Source of the DNA: Bradysia coprophila
Lineage: Eukaryota; Arthropoda; Insecta; Diptera; Sciaridae
Length of the DNA: 64,000 nt
Reading direction: 5' to 3'
Assembly: GCF_014529535.1 (NCBI RefSeq)
Contig: NW_023503555.1
Span: 1,178,001-1,242,000, forward strand
Position numbers and translations under genes: made by a program. Under the pieces are notes generated by a model. That model ran no database searches. It was given only the letters and a program-made list of their open reading frames with translations, and was not told the DNA's origin. Numbering within the stretch: position 1 is the first letter of the stretch; each line of letters starts with the position of its first letter. Below are positions 12,076 to 26,036 of this stretch, piece by piece.

Positions 12076-15000
12076 CCTGTCCCACCATTAGCTCTTGTTG
12101 TATCCTCCTCGGAGGTCGAGGTAAATAAACGTCCCAACAATGGGAGTTTTTTTTTAAACCCGAACTATGTAAAGGATTTTATTGTCTGCCCCAAGCGAAA
12201 GTTGACCATTAGACAGCAGTTTACCCGCTGCGAAAATGATTCATTACTTGAAGAATGTTTTAGGGTTAAAAAAACCAGCTTGTGAGTTTACTTTTGTCAA
12301 GAAATAAATTACTTTTGCAACATCCAATGCTATTACACGTTGATAGCATCGTCGGTAGAAGTCATTATGAAAGAGCTTCTGTCGAATGTAACATATGAAG
12401 ATATACATCTTCATCCAAAACTCGGAGACAAAATTGAAGAATTTTTCTGTGCGCTTTACAAGATCGCAATTTGTTCAGTAACGCATCAAAGACAAGATTC
12501 CAAAATATTTCCAATCAACCAGTAAACATCTCAAGTGAGTCTTCAAATAATTCTCAACCAAATATGATAAAAAAAACTCCAACTGCTGAATATCTGCTTG
12601 AAACCGGTCTCATTACAATTACTCGCTGGAAGAATGATTAAGTTCAATGTCTTCTGACTGGCACGATATGATATTACGTGAGCTTTTAACAGATTTACCG
12701 TCATATTAGATTTTTTTTAAAAAGCGAGCCGAACCTTTCGTCGCATTTCAATGGTTTAAATTCAACCGACGCAACAAAACAATTTTTTCTGCTGAATTGG
12801 ATATTAATTGCAGGTCTGGATGCAGCCAGTTCTTCATGAGCAATAATTTCACAGAACGTTCATTGAATATAAACTGCATTCATTGTATGAAAATGCTTAA
12901 TTTGAAGTAAGTGAGAATCAAGCGCATCATTGCATAACAAAACGCAGTGGCTCGATTCCAGTTCATTCTGAATTGTTTGTTTAGTCAGAAAAAAATGGTA
13001 TTTTTTGTTGAACTAAACAATTTGGAACGAAAACGTTTCCAATTAAAAAAAACTGAGATACCGGAAAATTGTAAATTTTTATCATACGATCTCCGATGTT
13101 TACATTGACAAAGCGTTTAATAATGAAAATGTTTGATCAATTAGCAGGTTCTGCTGTTATTTGCTGTTCAAATACAACCGAAATTATGGATTTATTTCGT
13201 ACACAAATTATCTACTCCATTAGTCGACGAATGATGCGTCAATATCCTACGACTTATCTTACTCAACGGAAAACAATGCGTATAGTATAGGAGGTCTGAG
13301 TCAATGTTTCGTGCTCCACAGAGTCCAAAATTCTCTTGTCAATTTTAGCATTGAACATTACAATTTCTGATAAAAATAATTCTAAATTTACCTTGGCGAG
13401 TAGAGTAGGTACTCCACTTAAAAAAAAATTTGTTTTTGGAACTCTGAGGGAAACTGAGATAAGAAGCCAATCAAAGCTATTCGACTCTCAATTGAATTGC
13501 TGATTGTATTAAATGGAATTTTGATTGCACACATTTGCCATATCACTATAAATCACATGACTGGGAAAGCGCTAAAATATCGATCAAAATATTTTTTTTT
13601 TCCTCTCCACTCCTTTCAATGTTAACGTTGAGCGAAGCGAAATTCGTCACAGATCTTTTATAATGTGAGTGATTGCCATACATATCTGTAAGTATTGTCG
13701 TTGATAAGTATGGCTATTGGTTCACTTTATTCATTCGCTTAAATTAATCGAAATCAATTCTTATTGTGATGATTACTCGTATAATACTGATGGAAAGACT
13801 GATTGATTGGCTTGCTGTATATCACAGAAGATGACCACGACTAGGTTGAATTGAATGGCTTCTGTTCGATGATAAAATTTGGTATTTGTAATACGTTGGT
13901 CGTGTTGAGGTGTAGTAGGAACTAATTAAAATGGGGAATTACATGAACATGGACTCTTTATGATAAGTTTGTGTGCCATAAAGTAATGGAAACTGTTGAA
14001 ACTTGAAAACACACAGACCTACAGCACAATGAAAGAAGATGGCAGTGTCCAAATATGGCACGTCCGAAATTTTCTTCCTTACAATACCTCCTACAAATTT
14101 TGCAACCTTAAATTAACTTTTTACAGATGGAAGGAAATGCACCGTCATCTGTTCTCGAAAGCTAAGTGGTTGATGAAGTAGTAGATTTAGTGTTAATTTG
14201 TTTTAGACACACTTCGATCAAATTACTGACATGTTATGCTTGATCGTCTGTGAACCTTTCAAAGCAAAAATTCAAATTGGAAACTCAAATTTACCCACTT
14301 TGGTAGTGTATTCTAAGGCTTCCAAAACTCTAAACCAAAAAATAGAAATTTCTGAATTTCTCGTCCGATCCCCAACTAAACGTTAAGAACGATTGAAATT
14401 GCATATAATCGTCATTACTCTCAATTGAAATTGTCATCCGAGATGTTTGATGTTTATTAGTAACGTATGTATTATACACGTTACGTATGTGAAGCGAAAA
14501 AAAAACTTTCGCAAAATATAAGTTATACAACGTCGATCATACGTCCAAGTAAAATGAGTCAATGAGACTGCAATAAATGAGCATGCATATCTTGTCGTAT
14601 AATGCGCGTCCATTATTCTCTAGTTAATTGTTACTAATTTAATAGAAAAGTAGTTATTAGCGACGATTACCGCCTGTCTTTGTTTTCGGGACTGACATTT
14701 TATTTTAATCTTTCTTATAGTCACTCCCCAAGATTAGGATTTTTCCTTATTTTTAACATCTTGTCTGACCCTAGTAAATTTAACCTTTTTTTAAACGGCA
14801 GAAGCAACGGAACATAATCATTGAATCAATTACTTCTATTGCTTCTACAAAATCTCTTACTTCATAAATTTTAGCAAACATTTTTCTATTTCTATATAAG
14901 ACGGTCTTATTAAGACCACATTAATCAAAGCTGATCGCTTACGGTTATATAATGTCATCGCTGTCTATAACAAATCACTAGCTGTTTCTAAAAGGTTTTT

Positions 15001-16500
15001 TTATTTCGTTCATTAAACAAGCGTATAAAATTTAAGAGGAAGTAAGAAAGTGGCCATATAGGCCCCGAAATGCAATGAAACTGTGAAACGATTTAACCAA
15101 CTCCAAATGAACCTATTAATCTACCTACAGCTAAACAGTGTTTCGTAAACACGGACACTATCAGAAACCCAAAAAGTTTCCCTGTCCAAGTTTGTGTAAC
15201 TTCAGTATCAAATTTATTGAAAGATAACATTGCTGTTGCACCTGTCTGCATGCCATCAAGGTATTTTTGCCAGCCTGCTAAAAATACGCTCAAATCTTCC
15301 ATTCTGAGTATCAGATTTCGACAAAATGTATGGCAATGGGTAAACATAACGTCATCAACTTTAAATCAAAAGTATGGCGCTTAAAACGATTTGCAGTTAT
15401 GATACGGCATAATATGAAGTGAAGGTATCTGACGATATTTACTTCTGAAGAGGCACCGATAACAATAAGAAGTGAAGATTATGTTTATTAGCAGATTTGC
15501 ACGTGATGTGTTTATTTTTCTGTCTTTACATGTTAGTCGCTTATGTTAGTTAATTGTAATTAATTTACGATTTCATAAATCAGTTAAAAGACCGAATAAT
15601 TACAGGAAAAACAACACACAAAAATTCTTCGATAAAATACAAATTTACAAGACGTAATCGATGGTAGTTAGTCGAGTTAGGCTGACAAAATCTGACAAAA
15701 TCAAATAATAGAAAACCATTTTATCATTTCGGCAATCCGTATAGCTTCTGTGTCGAATCTAGTATCATAAAACACTCAAAAACTTTATTGTTCAGCAGCA
15801 TATTATGACATTACGTTTCAACTGGTGATAATTTACGAATTTACATTGATTGATTACTCCACCCAAGTTCGAAGACAATTTTACAAAAAGATAATTTTCA
15901 ATTTCAATAGAATGATCTGGTGTCATGGAAACACAGGAAGATTTCTTTTTTTTTATTGTGGATATTGCGAATGAGTTGTTAGTCTTAATGTGCTTGTTAT
16001 AGCACTGCTATACACACTTCCAGATGAGGTGTTTTTACAGAAATGTACATGAATTCGAAAAACGCTTTTCAGGCGATAACCTTACCATTCGTTTTAGTCT
16101 GACTATGATAAAATGTAATCGCTCCGTCTAATCGGTTTCGGTGTGTATACATTAACTTTGTGGTGTCCAGTGTCTATTTTAATATGGCATAATCAGAAGT
16201 GAGTACTCGACAAAAATTTACACTGACGGCAGTACATTGTACACTCTTAAGTAATTTTTAATGTGAAATTAATAAGTTTGTCGATAGTTTCAGTCTTAGT
16301 TGATTTTGCTTCCGTAAAAACAAAGACTGCAATAGCGAGCATAGTGTTCAACAGATTCGTCCGACCAAGTTTCCAAATTTTGGACTAGGTCGACGTCGAC
16401 ATATTTCACTTGCATAACTCTGTTTCGCAATATCAAATTCACATTCGACCTCAGTGCAAACGCTATTATTGAAAGACATCTCCGAGTTTCCATACATCAT
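12076..16500. other. Gene-poor interval
   Basis: Two frames of 61-64 aa (12340-12525 and 13096-13290, plus) have ordinary codon content but no recognisable family and no supported splice partners. A DR1 copy lies at 14.8 kb. A broken gene cannot be ruled out around 12.3-13.3 kb. Confidence 0.4.
14780..14910 (-). repeat. Dispersed repeat DR1, minus-strand copy
   Basis: On the minus strand the blocks TAAAAAAAGGTTAAA, GAAGTAATTGATTC, GAAGTAAGAGATTTTGTAG and CTTATATAGA occur in the family order and spacing. Confidence 0.65.
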
Positions 16501-17163
16501 ATTATTGAAGGGAAAGAGAATAGTTGTTTGTTCACCGAGGGAAAAAACATGGAAATTTCTGGCTAAGCTCTACTTTTTCACTAGGTCAACAAAACGTTTT
16601 TCACAACAAAGTCTCCAGAAGTTTTACCTCAGGTGAGAAAACAGTCATTCTCTCACCTCAGCTGAAATTTCCATTTTTTTCCATCACAAAAACCTATTTT
16701 ATATATGACGTGTGATTAACCTAATTTTCTACATTCAAAAGCTCATCAGAAAATAATGTTTTCATACCTAGGACTCAAAAGTGCGATGATGTCCTAGGTA
16801 CGAAATATACTATTTATTGATTGAAGTGGAGGATATGTCTATTTACACGCCTCTTGTTTTGATAGGGCAGAAAATATAAATATAAAACATTGATGGTTTT
16901 GTTTCGTGTAGAAAAACAGTTAATCACACCTCGGAAATATGAAAAATTTTGTGTTCACCTCTGTCTATTGTCACACTCAGAATACCTTGACAAAATGGCA
17001 TTTTTTGATAAAATGGCATTTTGTTGACATTTTGTCTTATGAAAATTCAGCCGAGAAAATGTCTACTTCCTCTTCCCGTGGGGAGAATATCAAATTGATG
17101 TCTTCGTTTCGTGGAGCGAAACAGTTATTCACACTGAGCGCGCTCTTTAAAATGTTGTGTTCG

Positions 17164-17242
17164 CCTCGGAGAAAAATAGGAAATTCCAACTTCAGGCCGC
17201 AAAACTTTGCTCTTGTTAGAATTTTCTATTTTTTCACCTCGG
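17164..17242. repeat. Hairpin repeat (CCTCGG...GGAAATTCC type)
   Basis: CCTCGGAGAAAAATAGGAAA pairs with AGAATTTTCTATTTTTTCAC and CTCGG, with AGGCCGCAAAACTTTGCTC at the apex. Related blocks occur at 28962-29070, about 690-720, 1690 and 31590-31670. Confidence 0.6.
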
Positions 17243-17814
17243 TAAACCAAAAACAATTTCTTGCCGTAAAATTCATGGGGCAGCAGTTCGGTTAAGTTCG
17301 AAACATAAATTCGATCTCGCCTTCGACATTTTTATAATTTTCCCCATTAGATCACACAATATTGAATCGTTCAAATATTCCAAGTTGTCTATACATTGCT
17401 GAGATGTGTGCTTAAATATCACGCTCATTTTCGTCCAATAAGATAATTTAATTACTTGATTAACGACGCTCAAATTGAAATAATCATATGATGATCCAAC
17501 CTTGAACCTGCTCATAATGTTTCACGTGATATGGAAAATAAGGAAAAAAAAACTCTGACAATAAAGTCACCTGTTTTGCTAATTTATTTAGTTTAAAATG
17601 GGAACTCATCTAAATGAGAATTGTACACACAATTCTTGAAGAATCAATGTCATAAATAATTCACCTTCTTTTTGTTAGGAAGAGGAGATAATTTCGACAG
17701 TCACTCATTTGACTAACGGTCTTTAACAAAAACAGTTTCATATTGTCATAGAAACATAGAACTCGTCTTTCGTCTACAGATTTCACTCTAGCAATTGGGT
17801 GATGCTTGGTAAGA

Positions 17815-17900
17815 TACATTGACTGACAATCAAATGAAGTAGAAGATTTCGTTTTAATCTGTTTGAAAATTCTTTAGTCAAAAGAAGTGATAGACTCGCT
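17815..17900 (+). repeat. Dispersed repeat DR1, divergent copy
   Basis: AATGAAGTAGAAGATTTCGT is followed about 60 bp later by AGAAGTGATAGACTCG, the family's two paired blocks. Confidence 0.5.
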
Positions 17901-19512
17901 AATCACATTGATGATCTATATACGTGTCATTTGTGAAAGGATAAATCTGGCAATTAACCCAAAAAGTGCATAATTTGATCGATTCACTCAATGCACTACC
18001 GCACTTGTTATATAATTGTTTATTTGCGTGAATCGGTGATTTGTGGATCTCGCATATATTTACACTGTTCTCTGGATGTTGCAAAACTGGTTAGCAGATT
18101 ACAGAGCAGTGGAACATGCGTAATAATGTGCAATGAAGAGTAGTACGTCAATCTAAACCAGTTTTTATTCAAACGACTTAAAAATGCAAAACCACATCAT
18201 CACCCAGCGGTAATACATAGTGGCCTGGTCTCGGAATTCGGAGATAAACATTTCATCCAGCGGTTGTCTATGTGTATGTGTGACGACCGCGTGATTAATT
18301 CGACTTTTCCCTGTAAATGTTTTGCTATAAAACTTTACTATAACACTTTTGTCTGTACGTAAGTATGAAACCAACGTATCAGTCAAATGTTTAATTTAAT
18401 TAAACTCTCGGCACTTGTATGGAGGTCGTATGAAAATAAATTTCGCTGCAAAACAAACTTTTTTTTTTGTTTATTTTTCTTCTAAGAATCTAATAAAGGA
18501 AGTAGTGAACGCTACCACCATAATTCCTGTGTAAGAAGAAATAAATCAGAATTTAATGTTCGTTGAATTGATGTAAAGTGTGAATTTCCGATATTTCGTC
18601 GATTAATCGACTTTTATTTAAAGTCAAACCCATTAACTCTTCCAAAGTTAAATTAAGTTCGTAATTAAATATGTAAAAGAGCAAATCGTTTAGAACTCAT
18701 TCGTCAGCGGTAATAAATGTTGAAACGCTAATACAAGAAACGATTCAGAAAAATTTACATTTTTATTGGAGAATTTTTCGTTGTTAATTTCAAAGCTTTT
18801 TTTTATCAAATCAACTCAACGCAAGTTAAACGTCTATCAAATTCACATGATAAAAAATAAAATTTCAAGAGATAGAGGAGTCAATCTGTCTCAGGAGTTT
18901 ATTGTTAAGACCTGTACGAGGTATCGGCGCTAGTACTCTTACATTTGGAAAACTATGATCATGATGTTAGTTGATGGATTAGACTTTTTGTTCTATGCAA
19001 GCGAAATTTGTGTAAAAAATGGAATTGTTAAACTTTCTGTACGTTCAAGATAGTCAATTTTCTGAGTCAATAGAGTACTTTAAATTAAACACGTCAAGTA
19101 GTCCCACAGCTAAGAAAATATTTAAGAGGTCCTACCTCGATGTGGTATAAGCAGAGATTTGAAAGTCATAAAAAATGAAAACTTTTGTAAAGATGTTAGG
19201 GTTTTGAGTGCTCACTGAACACTATTTAGGGTTTACAAAATGATCAAAATATTGGCTAATGCGAAAACGATATCTCCGAAATGCTAAGTCATTTATATAT
19301 TGCATTCATGCCCGAACTGGCTATATTGGGCGATATAGGGCAAACGACATTTTCATATGGATTTAAGTGACACTCGGGTACCTTTGTACATTTGTAATTG
19401 GCTGTTGTCTCTTCACAAGAAAATTGAGTAATTAAACCCTTTAGAAACGGTCATAGTCATTTTTTATCGACAGCAATGACCAATACAAACAGTGAGCTCT
19501 GAATAATGTTGC

Positions 19513-19560
19513 CCTATATAACAAAATGTTTGCAAAATTATTGAAGTAAAAGATTTCTCA
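19513..19560 (+). repeat. Dispersed repeat DR1, copy
   Basis: CCTATATAACAAAATGTTTG is followed by TTGAAGTAAAAGATTTC, preceded by CAGTGAGCTC as in the 43.8-kb copy. Confidence 0.7.
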
Positions 19561-19582
19561 CCGAACAGTAGGCAATTTAACA

Positions 19583-19740
19583 AAAGGTGACAAAAAAGTT
19601 TTCAGCTTATTACCTGTGACAGATAATCTTTCCCCAGGTAATGTAATTTATCATACAAAAACAGCATTACCTGTCACAGATAATGTGATTTTTGTATGAA
19701 AAATTACATTACCTGGGGACCGTCAACTTTTTTCTCAGTG
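19583..19740. mobile_element. Small foldback element with internal ATTACCTG repeats
   Basis: CCCCAGGTAATGTAATTTAT pairs with ATTACATTACCTGGGG. The right edge GTCAACTTTTTTCTCAGTG is answered weakly by GTGACAAAAAAGTTTTCAGC on the left. Two copies of ATTACCTGTGACAGATAAT-like sequence lie in the arms. Confidence 0.6.
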
Positions 19741-22466
19741 TAGCTTTCGCGACTACATCACTATATGACTGTCGTCTATAAATGGTTGAAAAGGTAGTCG
19801 GAATTCGGTGGATTTTTTTGCGAAATGGCCGTCCTTAGTTAGCCTAAATTTCATACTTTTAGAAAATTTAGGGAAAATAGATTTGCCAAAAATTTGTCCT
19901 GAGGTAACCAGTATGCGTGTCGCTAGCAAAGTATGAAATTATATTCTTTTGTTGGAATAAATAGAGTCAAAATAAACCTTAACGAATCTCTTACTGTAAT
20001 ATACAGAGACAAATACAATAATTGCTGATCATAATAGTTAATTCATCTTAAAATTACAGAGAGGAAAACTTTGTGTCGTTAGGCACTTCATTATATCAAA
20101 ATAATTCCTTGAATTGACGAAACCCACAGCAATTTAACTAAGTTAATTCCATGTACACACAAAGTATAAAAACAAAATACATATTCGCGACGACAAGAAA
20201 AAAAAACATTTTTCTGTTTTTTTGCATTGCGTGTGTGACTTACTGAATCGAATTAATTGACCATCCGAGAGTAACAAGTTCACAGACATTATTGTGAACA
20301 TTATTATCTTAGTAACGAATCGAAATTTGCTTGATGAAGGAGAAAAAAGCGACAACAATCACGTTTTTAGATGAAAAAAAAAAAACCATTATGAGTCGAC
20401 TGGTGTACGAATCAGAAAAAAAGTGGTCGATGTGGACAAGATCTTAATTTCGACATAAATATTTTTCGACAGTGACTTAACAAATCTGTCATAATTTGAA
20501 TAGACCCAACCGAAAGCTCTCTTACATTACAACCATTCATCAGCATTTTAAAATGTTTACTACAAAATTTGCATATGAAATCGACATAAAGACTTCGGTG
20601 TTGACAAGATTTTTATTTCATATTAAAATTGTCGATGTCGCTTACCATTTGTTGATGAATAGCCCCAAGATGTCATCTTCGTAAAAACGTTGATTTATCG
20701 ATTTACAAAAAAACAATCAATTAAAACGAGCAGTACACTAATTGACACAAAACACTCTTAATAATCAATTAATTGCAGACGTAGAAAACTTTCCAACTGA
20801 AGCAGAAAAGACCGGCTTATTTTCTACAGTGCCGACTGGTTTAAATTTAATTGCAAAACAGAATCCCAAATGATTCTCACAATCCAACTATTAATTATTG
20901 CTTGCAATGTCTTTCCAAGGATAAAAGAATGAGTTTCGGTTTTATCTGTTCGAAGAACAAAATTCTTTTGAATTTTAACAACAAAAACCGACGGTTAAGG
21001 TAAAAGTTTGAAAAAGAATAAATTCAAACGGAAATATTATTGCACGTCCTATCACACGGAGCAGCTAGAAAACACTGTTCGTTTCTGAAAATGAAGTATT
21101 ATAACGTGCTGTAAGTATTCAACTTTATTTATTGGTTTATCGTCGTTGTTTTTGTTGTAATATACACATCTATATGCATACATACCGACCATTATTTATG
21201 TATATATGTAGAGAAAACACACATACAACCACACACTAGAGCACACACGTGCTACAAACAGTTCCAGACTGTTTTGGTGTTAATGAAAACCATTCAGTTC
21301 TCTTTTAGTGTACATGGAATTGTACGCTTCACTAGCAACAAGTTTATTATTATATGTTACAGTGCACAGCTCAACAATTATGTTATTGATGGAAAATCAA
21401 GAAGATCTCTACCTGCAGTCGTATGTGGGTGAAGATTAACTAACTATTTCCTTGAACTGGTTGTTACGCGATTTCTTTTGTTAAAACGTCGGTCGACAGA
21501 AATATAAAGAGATAATATCTGACGGCGGTCAATGGGAGGGCCATATGCCTGAAAATCATTCGGGTTATTGGGGGAGGTTTTGCAGGAAAATCTAAATGGT
21601 AAAACTGAGGAATAGTTATTTCTTCACCGAGCAAAAAAAAAAGTTGGAAAAGTCATCACGAGGGTGTTGTTTGTGGCGAGAGCGTAGCGAGGTCCACCGA
21701 GATAATTTTATACTTTTTTCCAGAGATCAACACAACGTTTTCACACTAAAGGCTCCCAAAGTTTCAGCTGAGCTGAGGTGAGAAATAGTTATTTGTACAA
21801 CCGAGGGATAAATGCTTTTTAGGCACTAGATGTGTAGATTGTCACTGGAGACTGCAGGTTAGTTGTGACAATACACATCGTGTGCATAAAAAATCATTTA
21901 TCACCGAGTTGTATACAACGTGTTTCGCAATAAAGGCAACGGAAGGTTCTACTTTTCGTCACTTGTTGTGAAAATAACTATTTCTCGCCTGCGTTGTGTG
22001 CGTTCTGAAAATCAGATACTCAAGACAAAAGACACAAAGTTTATCCTGGTACTAGGTAGTATTATCTACGTTTTTGTATCGCTGGTCGTAGTATGATTTC
22101 CGTCTATAAAAGCGACAAGCTCTGATGAACCATGTGCACTATAAGCAGTGTGTTTGCTTTGCTCGTACTTTTCTTCGTGTAACGGACATTTTTCATTTAC
22201 ACAAATTGAACTGTGGCGTTGTATGTTTTCAATTTCAATTGATTTATTCCATTAGACATTTACAATTCGTTGGAATGGAAACAACGTGACACGTGAATTT
22301 GAACAAGTTTTTTCATATTCAAATAGAAAATGTGTTTTACACGATTCTTGTAGTCTCTTTTTTACATTGAACGCATATTATTTAGGTAAAATTTCATCTG
22401 TTTATCATCTGTTAACTGTAGCGACGACAAAAATTAGTAACGAACACTGGCTAGATTACTTGTTGG

Positions 22467-22672
22467 GGATCATTCATAAATTACCTAGGGTTTTTTCAGT
22501 GCTGTCATCAAAATGGAATCGCAAATAACAAGCGATATAAACATTCTGCAAATTTAAAACTATGAAAACTATTTAAAATAGTCTGAACTTTGCAGAGCGT
22601 GTACTTCTCTAGTTATTTGAGATTTAATTTTGATGACAACACTGAAAAAATGTTACGTAATTTCTGAATGAT
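22467..22672. mobile_element. 206-bp MITE with GATCATTCATAAATTAC ends
   Basis: GGATCATTCATAAATTACC with TTTTTTCAGTGCTGTCATC on the left is matched in reverse by GATGACAACACTGAAAAAA and TACGTAATTTCTGAATGAT on the right. The core is unrelated and non-coding. A lone GGATCATTCATAAAATAAC near 2349 may be a fragment of the same family. Confidence 0.7.
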
Positions 22673-23254
22673 GCGTTGATGCAATAAACTATTGAAACTA
22701 CAGAGGTAAATTTAAGAAACTACGGTAACCGACGGTAATCTTCCAGATGGGATATTCGAATTGTTTTGTTTTTGCGATTCAATTTTCACATTTTCACTGT
22801 TTAAAAATAGAAATTCAAGGTAAATTCCATGTGGTACAACATTAGGCTGGTCAGAGTCAGAGCAAAATCATAAGCTAAGCTAGATCCTTTTCATAACTTT
22901 ACTAGTTTCGCCGCTGTCCTGTGTGTCAACAAACTTAGTGTAATTTATGATCTACCAGTGCCGAATGGGGTGTCGAATACTAGTTCTTCCAACAATGGTT
23001 TAATACATAAAGATATAGTAAATCCACCTTGGGTAACGCCACCTTTGGTACTGATTCAATCATCTTTGTTTTGTTTACAAATCTCATTATAAGTCTGAGT
23101 TGCGGTTCAGTTTTGAACTTATCAAACTGACAGATCAATCGAGTAGTGGAAATCAGACGATCAACTACAGTTTTGGAATGCTGCTGTTTAAAATATCAGT
23201 CATCTGTTAGTGACAACAGCGAAAAGCCAAACGAATTGCGTCTGCGTAAATTTC

Positions 23255-23310
23255 TTTTATACAACAGAATATGTGAGTTAAACTAATGAAGTAAAAGATT
23301 TCATAAGTGA
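23255..23310 (+). repeat. Dispersed repeat DR1, copy
   Basis: TTTTATACAACAGAATATG is followed by TAATGAAGTAAAAGATTTC. Confidence 0.6.
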
Positions 23311-24884
23311 AACTGTGACAAATGGTTTATGATACGAGACTTCTTTGTGTCTTGCATCGGCTTTTTTCGTTCAGTCAAGAGTCATTTAGAAAATAGACTG
23401 GGGAATTACATCATTTAGGAACGACTACTGCAACAGACTGTAATCCGTAACCGACAACGGATAATCAACACTACCTCATTTCCCGAGGGCTTAGTGAGTA
23501 ACATAACTCACGTAATTGTTTATTTTGCCAAGTGTGACGTTTGCAATTAGAGCCAAAGACGAGGGAAGGTCTGCAATCACACAAGTCAAGCTACTAGATT
23601 ATTCAGGACCCTAGTCAAATCAGCGCTCCTTTCTTGTTAACTTTACTCTGTCGTGCTAATTCACATTAAATTGCTAAAAATGTGTAAAACCTAAAATTTT
23701 GGTGACATTGGTGCCTTGCCACGAAATTGTAATTTTAAACCAAAAATGAACCAAAAATGTTCAACATATTTGAGTAAAGACAATTCTCCATCAGTTTTTT
23801 GTAACAAACTTAGACAAACTATCTTATCCATACCACCAAATTGTCAACATTCTTAACTTATCATATTTATAGTTGGACTATCAATTGTTGATTGTTAATA
23901 TTTGACAGTTATGTTTTAATAGTGGTGTTAACCTGTAAATAGTGACTGATGAGGTTGTTTTCCGTTCAGTATATTACCAACGACCATTGGTCGTCGTCCG
24001 ACTATAAATTCATATTAAACTTTCGATTAAAGCCAGGGATTATTTTTGGGAAAACTTTTCCATAATTTCTTTAATTGTCATAGATTTTCCAATAATTTTC
24101 TTTGAAAAAATTTAGGAAATTTCGGGAAAATGCGGGAAAAATGTTTTCACTGATTACCTGATTCCCTAGAAGATCACTTGAAGTACAAGCTATTTGATTT
24201 AAGGAAGAGGAGAAAAAATTTATTCAAACTATAAAATCTGGGAAATAAACGTACCACTTGTTGGTGCGACACGACACTTCTTTTCTTTTGTTTTCTATTT
24301 ACTGAAATCATAATATATTTTCGACACTGGCTAGATCAAAATGTTCCGTGAAGTGAACGATGAAATAGAACATCTTGAGCGAAACATTTATTTTTCTTTG
24401 CATTTCTAAATTGGATGTCGGTCGCGAATTGATATTTTCTGCGAGAGATGTTTTATATTGACTTTAGTCTATCAGCAGCAGAATAAATAATTCATCACAC
24501 TGGTGAAGGTAAACGGCGATTAAAAAAAAATATTTTCCTTTGATCTTGTGTTGATAATTTCTGTCAGTTAAACTAATTCGACGCACATGAGCGATCATTG
24601 TATGACTTTAACGTTGATATTAATTTTCATTTCACGAGTTCGGAAGACTGATATTCGGCAAAGAAATGTTTCGATGAGCCATATGACTTTCTTCATTCAA
24701 CTTCGGAATAATGAAATGATTATGAGGAACTGAATAGATTCACAGTTCAGTCAAAAAAATGGGTCTTTTGTCTCGGTTCAAAAAAAATTTTCTTTTGAGT
24801 TCGCACCTAAATGTGGTGACTCTAACCTCCCAAACAATTATGAACATTTTGTTTTTCTTCAATTTTCGTTTGAAAATATCAAAA

Positions 24885-24929
24885 TAATTATATCAAAAGA
24901 AGTAACAGATTCGATGATCGCCAGTGATG
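24885..24929 (+). repeat. Dispersed repeat DR1, left part of a copy split by the 3.16-kb transposon
   Basis: GAAGTAACAGATTCGATGAT occurs just before the transposon. The missing continuation (GATGACATGCTTTGCC, from about 28090) lies directly after it, matching the intact copies at 63.6 and 6.8 kb. Confidence 0.65.
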
Positions 24930-25478
24930 CAGGGCTGCCACGGTTTAAAATACCTCCTAATTTAGGAATTTAGGAGGGTTTCAGCTTAATTTTAGGAGGA
25001 ATTTTAGGAGCTTTTAAATCAAAAATTAAGATATATTAAAGAGTTCCCACATATTATTCAATTTGTAACCTAAGCTAATTCTTCTTGCGGACTTTTTTTC
25101 TCGAAGAGGGGAAGTTTTATTTCTATTTGATAGATTAAAATGTAAACCGATCAACTATTTTATCGAAAAGGAAATAGAAAATGACTTGCTTGTGGCTTTT
25201 TATGGTGGATTTTGTTTAATAACAGAAGAACTAGATTTTTATTTTCTCAACTTTTCTGGTAATCTACGAATTCATTTGTTAAACAAAATATGTGTATTTT
25301 AGATAAAAGCCGCAAACAACTTCACGGTGCGGCTGAACAACGTTTTTTTGAAAGGTCATGAGCCATCGCAACTTTTGCGTGAAATCACTAGCGGGTATCT
25401 CCAAAAGTAGTTTTGACATGAATTTAAAATATTTAAAATATCTCGAGCTTATCTCTCTAGGGAGTTTTTGTTTTCGAT

Positions 25479-25763
25479 ATTAGAAAGGTAATCATATTTA
25501 TCACATACGCGCGGTGTTCGGATGCCAAAATTACTTACCTAGAAGTTTAATTCAAAAATTACACTTCAGTTCTATGTTGTTGTCTCGTTTTCGCTTATGT
25601 GATAAAATAGAGTACACACTTGTCACTATCAGTCTCGGCAAGCCTCGACCTCTTCGTGACAAGTATATATATATATATTACTGTTGAGCCGAATAGGGAC
25701 TTATTGGTTTTAAAATCCGTCCCTATTCGGCTCAACAGTAAATGTGATTACCTTTCTAATGAC
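25479..25763. repeat. Nested inverted repeat with a perfect 23-bp hairpin
   Basis: The outer arms AGAAAGGTAATCA (near 25483) and TGATTACCTTTCT (near 25745) enclose a divergent copy of the GCATACGCGG / TCTCGGCAAGCCTCGACC hairpin repeat (about 25490-25665). Next come a TA microsatellite and a perfect stem: 25678-25700 against 25719-25741 (TGTTGAGCCGAATAGGGAC and its complement). Confidence 0.75.
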
Positions 25764-25862
25764 ACCCCACACGACACTGTACGGCTCATGTAAATGGAGA
25801 AATTTGTGTAAGAAAAGTGCAAGTTTTCGATTTTTGATCACCTTTCACCAGCCACACAAGCT

Positions 25863-26036
25863 TCGAATAATTTTTTTGAATGTGGTTTTGGTTTCTAAGG
25901 TCGAAGTCCTTTCTAGGTACATATAAAAAAGTCCACTGGAAAAGGCGTTCGATTTCGGTAAGCTGTTTTTCAAAAGAATCCTAGAGAAGACTTCGACCCT
26001 AGAAAGCAAAACCACGTTCAAAAAAATTATTAAAAT
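25863..26036. repeat. Inverted repeat inside the 3.16-kb transposon
   Basis: The left arm (TCGAATAATTTTTTTGAA...GGTCGAAGTCC, 25863-25917) pairs with the right arm (GACTTCGACC...TTCAAAAAAATTATT, 25980-26034) with scattered mismatches. No coding content. Confidence 0.65.

Larger units (their letters stand above)
20000..24880. other. Gene-poor interval with scattered repeats
   Basis: Contains a GGAAATTCC-type hairpin relative near 21.6-21.9 kb (apex AGAGCGTAGCGAGGTCC), the MITE at 22.47 kb, a DR1 copy at 23.26 kb and a GGAAAA block at about 24.03-24.14 kb. No gene was recognised. Confidence 0.45.

Noticed and set aside
12340..13290. Possible chemoreceptor pseudogene from two adjacent plus-strand frames
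   Set aside because: No transmembrane pattern, conserved C-terminal motif or plausible splice sites link the two frames.
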